From the NCBI GenBank assembly GCA_022829145.1, contig CM040741.1, forward strand, positions 39,168,534 through 39,232,533: 64,000 bases of DNA, in the 5' to 3' direction. The stretch's first letter is position 1; each line of letters begins with the position of its first letter. The notes beneath the pieces were generated by a model. That model searched no databases. It was not told the DNA's origin and saw only the letters and a list, made by a program, of their open reading frames with translations. The translations under genes and the position numbers were made by a program. The DNA comes from Albula goreensis (lineage: Eukaryota > Chordata > Actinopteri > Albuliformes > Albulidae). Below are positions 60,396-64,000 of the stretch, piece by piece.

Positions 60396-61202
60396 TTTTC
60401 GCGGATTAGATGCCATATGCCTGTATAACTGCACCCTGTGCAATAATTAATTGATATTTATTCTAATGAATTATAAGAGATTAAAATGAATAATTGCTAC
60501 AGACACTTTTGCAGTATTCATATTGCATCTGCAAACATATTTTGCTTTCATCATTCTAACTTATTGATGGAGAATGCGGTTTCATCTAAGCTTGTGGTGT
60601 AATATTAAAGAACTCATTTTCTAAAAAGTTCTTGAGTTTACAATATCTTGTTTGTAAGTTATTTTTTCCTATTATCCCAGTGTATTTCCAGCACTTTTCG
60701 CAGCCTCCAGTGTCAAGCTTTGATCTGGGTTTACTGTCAGGCAGCCCTGAACCGATTCGCATGCCAGCAGAGCGATCAAGTCCTCTGTGAATGTTTTCTG
60801 GGGTCTCCGCTCATATCATTTCTCAGTTATGTGTCATTGTGTACAAAAGCCTACCATGTTCTAGGTTGTCATTAGGATAACTGAGTGGATCAAAGGTTTG
60901 GCTTTTAGTCTTTACTATTTTACTCTTATATTACTGGTGTTATCACAGATTGACCACCTGTGGAAGTTTACATTGTCTTGTGAGACCATTTATTGTTTTT
61001 ATCAGGTTACACTTTTTAGGCCACGATGAAATAACATTTCAGACAGTGACCCCCTGAAGGATGAACCTCATTCTCCAGTCAACCCACGCTTCCTTACCTT
61101 GCATGCCATCTTCTTTGATTTATCCACTGGCTGACCTACTTAAAAGGGCAAAATGGTAATTTTCCAATAAACATCGTTTGAAATGCTTTAGAAATCTTTA
61201 TC
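60396..61202. other. Non-coding DNA, nothing recognised
   Basis: AT-rich, with several ATTA/TAAT words and no exon-like frame. 61203-61217 is the left target duplication of SINE copy E. Confidence 0.45.
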
Positions 61203-61217
61203 AAAATTCTGTACAAT

Positions 61218-61645
61218 GTGGCTCGTGGGATAAATTGCTGCCCACAGGTCCTGAGGTCGGGGGTTCAATTCCTGGCTTTGCCATTCCCGGCCATGGCCAG
61301 AGGTCCCTTGGCAAGTCAAAAATTGGCCAGCCTCGCTGGGGTCCGATACGGGGTAGGTTGGCCTAACTCCCGTTGGCCTCATCACAATAGCACTCTCCTT
61401 GTCATGCTTGGGCGTCTGCAGCGCCATGAACCGAGTGTCCACTGACTACGTCTTCCTCCAACGTCATAGGCAGTGTGCAGTCGGTGGTGCGACCACAACA
61501 TGAAAAGAAGCGAGGGTGTCATCACGTGAATCAGAGGAGTCACATGCACGACTTCTCCTCCCACAGCTGTCAGGGTGAGTGCTGCGGTGAGGTCAGCAAG
61601 TTCGGTTGAACATTCGGGTTGGAAAAATCAAGGTAAAAAAAAAAA
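61218..61645 (+). mobile_element. SINE copy E, full length with target duplication
   Basis: Flanked on both sides by AAAATTCTGTACAAT (61203-61217 and 61646-61660), a 15-bp target duplication typical of LINE-driven insertion. The head has an A-box-like TGGCTCGTGGGATAAATTGC and a B-box GGTTCAATTCC (61262-61272). The body carries CGGCCATGGCCAGAGGTCCC and CTTGGCAAGTCAAAAATTGG, then a distal block AAAAGAAGCGAGGG and GAATCAGAGGAGTCACATGC. The copy ends AAAAATCAAGGT plus an A-run. About 428 bp, the reference copy for this family here. Confidence 0.9.
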
Positions 61646-61660
61646 AAAATTCTGTACAAT

Positions 61661-62189
61661 ATATTATTCACTTTTAGTGAAAAAGAGGTTAAGAACCCAT
61701 CACTGGAGAGAGACTGAACTGCTGGCACCCAGAATTTTGGAGACAAAACTCCTGGATACTCAAACTGAGCCCCATTCAGTTTGTGATATGTCCCCAGGCA
61801 AGCGATTCAACTGTAGCCCATTGTTATTCAGAACTGGATGTAGACAGGTGCATCAAATTCTAAATCCTCTGCTATTCTGTTATTGGTTGTCATTGTTTTC
61901 TGACTTGTTGGGTTGATGTCATTGTACCCAGTGATTTGTGTAAATAACAGTGGCTTCATGGTTCCTCAGCTTTAAAAAGAGAAATAAAAATATTTCAGTT
62001 ACTTTCCTAATGCTAGCTATTTTACAGACCCTCATACCAGGTTAGCTAATGGATCTAATGGTATTTCAACAAAACTTAAGAGTGCTTTATCTACCTCTTC
62101 ATTACTACACTACCTACTGCTGCATTATGCAACAGTGAATGGAACAGCTTGCAACCTAGTTAGCAGTCAATATACACCCCTAATCTTGC
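61661..62189. other. Non-coding DNA between the SINE and the LINE fragment
   Basis: No feature recognised. Confidence 0.45.
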
Positions 62190-62450
62190 TGGCAGTCAGT
62201 CAGTCTTCGCCTCCAGACAGGTGGCGATTTAGATATATTCCCCCTTCATCATAATTACAAAGGGGTCCCTCAAGGCCTCATCCTGGGTCTGGTATTATTT
62301 ACTATTTCTATCAATAATGTTGCACCAACTAATACCCATTTAAATGCTCTATACTGCTCTACTCCTTCCCTTGCCAGAGCCTTCCAGTTGCTCCAGAATG
62401 CTTGTATTCAGTCTACACTCCTTATGGTACACCTTACAGTTACACATCCT
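62190..62450 (+). pseudogene. LINE reverse-transcriptase scrap (L2/CR1/jockey-like)
   Basis: From 62259 an open segment reads KGVPQGLILGLVLFTISINN, then VAPTNTHLNALYCSTPSLAR and AFQLLQNACIQS. G-V-P-Q-G-x-I-L-G-x-x-L-F is the well-known RT box of this LINE group. The expected YADD catalytic box should lie between HL and LYC but is missing, apparently by an in-frame deletion. Upstream sequence is weakly similar and out of frame. It is too short to assign to a clade. Confidence 0.7.
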
Positions 62451-64000
62451 ACACAGTTAACTTAGTTTTGCTACACTATGTATAAGAAAGGGAATATGTG
62501 CAATTAAGCCTGACTGCAGTTTTGTTTCCTTGTTTATTTCTTGGAATATGGTAGTTCTTTATTTTACCTGAGGTGTTAAATTTTAATAAACTTGGATATG
62601 TGTAATGGGTGTATTTAATATACAATTGGTATCATTTCTTGAGAGCTGTTAGTTTTTTTTATTAGCGATCTGGTTGACTCTAACTCCCATAATGATTGTA
62701 AATTCAAGAGCTGAAATATTCTGAGCAGGATTTGATATATAAGTGTAAAAAGGAATTCAACCAAATATTCAAGTCTTTACTTAATAGTTAATAATGTTAC
62801 CATATGAGAGTATCTAATTAGAAATGTATATTTGAAAGAATACAGAAAGTATATAATATTGATTTTGCTATGCTTAGCTCACCCACACAATCAATTTTAC
62901 CATTCAGCACCCACCAATGGTTTGAGCCAATTTCATCTCACCAGGCAGTTGTGAGAACACTGAGTAACCTTATGCACTAGTCAAAACACATTTTGTGAAA
63001 AGTGTCAAGACCAATAGCCCTATGCTGGGAAATTGTAATAACTCTTACTTGCTCTAGGGTGACCCACGGTTGACACATAATGAACAAATGAGCTGTAAAC
63101 AAGAAGCAAGCTACAGTATGTATCTGAGATGAGGAGTATGTACATTAAAATAATGACCACCTTCCCTCACAGTTTGAGCTTTTTTAAGTTTTCATCATAC
63201 TTTTTGCTGAGAAGCCATTCCCATGCATTTTATCACACGCTGTTGGGCGTTGTCTCAACATTGGTCTAGTCGTTCTTCAACAAAGCCTTTCAGATTATGC
63301 ACTCTAATCTTTGAACTGCTTAGAGGCAACTGTAAACCTCTTCCCTTTGGAGACCGAGCAGCTTGCTGTCTCAGATAATTATCATGACAGCTGCAGCTGT
63401 GTGCAAGTGTGTATGAACATTAGGGGTTAGGAGGGGGTCAATAAGGGACCTACAACTTCTACAACACATTGCAAATTACACCGCTCAACTTCTCTTTATG
63501 TTCTATGCACCTTCTGGTTCGTTGACCGATGTCGTAAGAACGCTCCGTCTCTCTCACCCCTGAGGAATAAGGCAGGTTCAGGCCAAAGTGGTTCTGGGCT
63601 GTCAATTTGAGTTTTAAGCAGGAGATGTAATCGAAGATGGGGGTTTAGTGTAGGATTTACTCCTAAAGCATCCGTCTTTCACTTAACTAATGCAGTGGAC
63701 GTGCCGTAATCTTCAGCCGTCTCTGTGATTAACGGTGAGCTGGGTTATGCTTTCAAGCACCCAGGCTCCATGGCGTACAGCGTTGAAAATAGCCCTGCGC
63801 AGGGAGTCCAAGCTCCTCCCAAACCTCTGCTTTGCCCTATCCACATGCTGGCCATCTTCCAATACCCAGAAAATGGGGCATACCTTCTAGGGCATTCACA
63901 TCTCCTCTTTCTCTCTCATACACACCTAATCTCCTCCTCTTTTCCCCTCAGAACATGATGTTCACAAGTTGCGTAGCCGCTCCGTTTCACTGCCACCCTG
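62451..64000. other. Non-coding DNA to the window end
   Basis: No gene recognised. A 77-codon frame at 63725-63958 has a plausible amino-acid composition but no domain, and could be chance or the edge of an exon. Confidence 0.4.

Noticed and set aside
61218-61290. tRNA gene candidate
   Set aside because: The A- and B-box-like motifs belong to the head of a 428-bp SINE with an A-tail and target duplication; no intact cloverleaf is apparent.
63725-63958. 77-codon frame near the window end as a host exon
   Set aside because: Plausible composition but no recognised domain and no clear splice sites; cannot be separated from chance.

Overview
This is about 64 kb of AT-rich, non-coding vertebrate DNA, most likely from a ray-finned (teleost-type) fish. 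The evidence is the mix of mobile elements: a chromodomain Ty3/gypsy element of the Tf1/sushi type, a DIRS tyrosine-recombinase retroelement, a PIF/Harbinger transposon with its two-gene layout, several MITEs, a tRNA-headed SINE in five copies, L2/CR1-like LINE scraps and long (CA)n arrays. I recognise no host protein-coding exon anywhere. Almost all long reading frames are transposon genes or chance frames. The window reads as part of a gene desert or large intron.

Layout. 0-10 kb: a 516-bp MITE with GGAGGAAA-type subterminal repeats (943-1458), a 332-bp pogo/Tigger-like MITE (3704-4035), a 167-bp near-perfect hairpin (7712-7878), and a decayed LINE reverse-transcriptase fragment on the minus strand (about 7880-8620). 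11-19 kb: a SINE copy, then an internally deleted DIRS element with inverted terminal repeats (12692-15170), a 175-bp tandem duplication across its right end, and a Harbinger element (about 16150-19088). The Harbinger carries convergent MYB-like and HARBI1-like genes, and a solo LTR (16943-17314) with a 5-bp target duplication has landed inside the MYB-like gene. 20-27 kb: microsatellites, a diverged local duplication (21.1 and 21.8 kb) and a dead gypsy fossil (about 25060-27030). 31-43 kb: two SINE copies, a degraded interspersed repeat (35085-36130) and long (AC)/(GT) arrays. 45354-50682: a complete, young, minus-strand chromovirus with 536/538-bp LTRs and GTAGC target duplications. 55-62 kb: a duplicated TATA-bearing block, two SINE copies (one with a 15-bp target duplication), a duplicated AT-rich block and a LINE RT scrap.

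The best single story is the chromovirus. Its primer-binding site is not an obvious tRNA match. Instead it is complementary over 10 nt to the predicted first bases of the element's own RNA, which is the self-priming arrangement known from the Tf1/sushi group. The two LTRs differ by only two CpG-type changes and two homopolymer indels, yet gag-pol is broken by roughly ten frameshifts. Most of those I could examine sit in or beside short mononucleotide runs, so either the assembly has homopolymer errors or a defective copy was moved in trans. All functional statements come from motif reading by eye; no database search was run.
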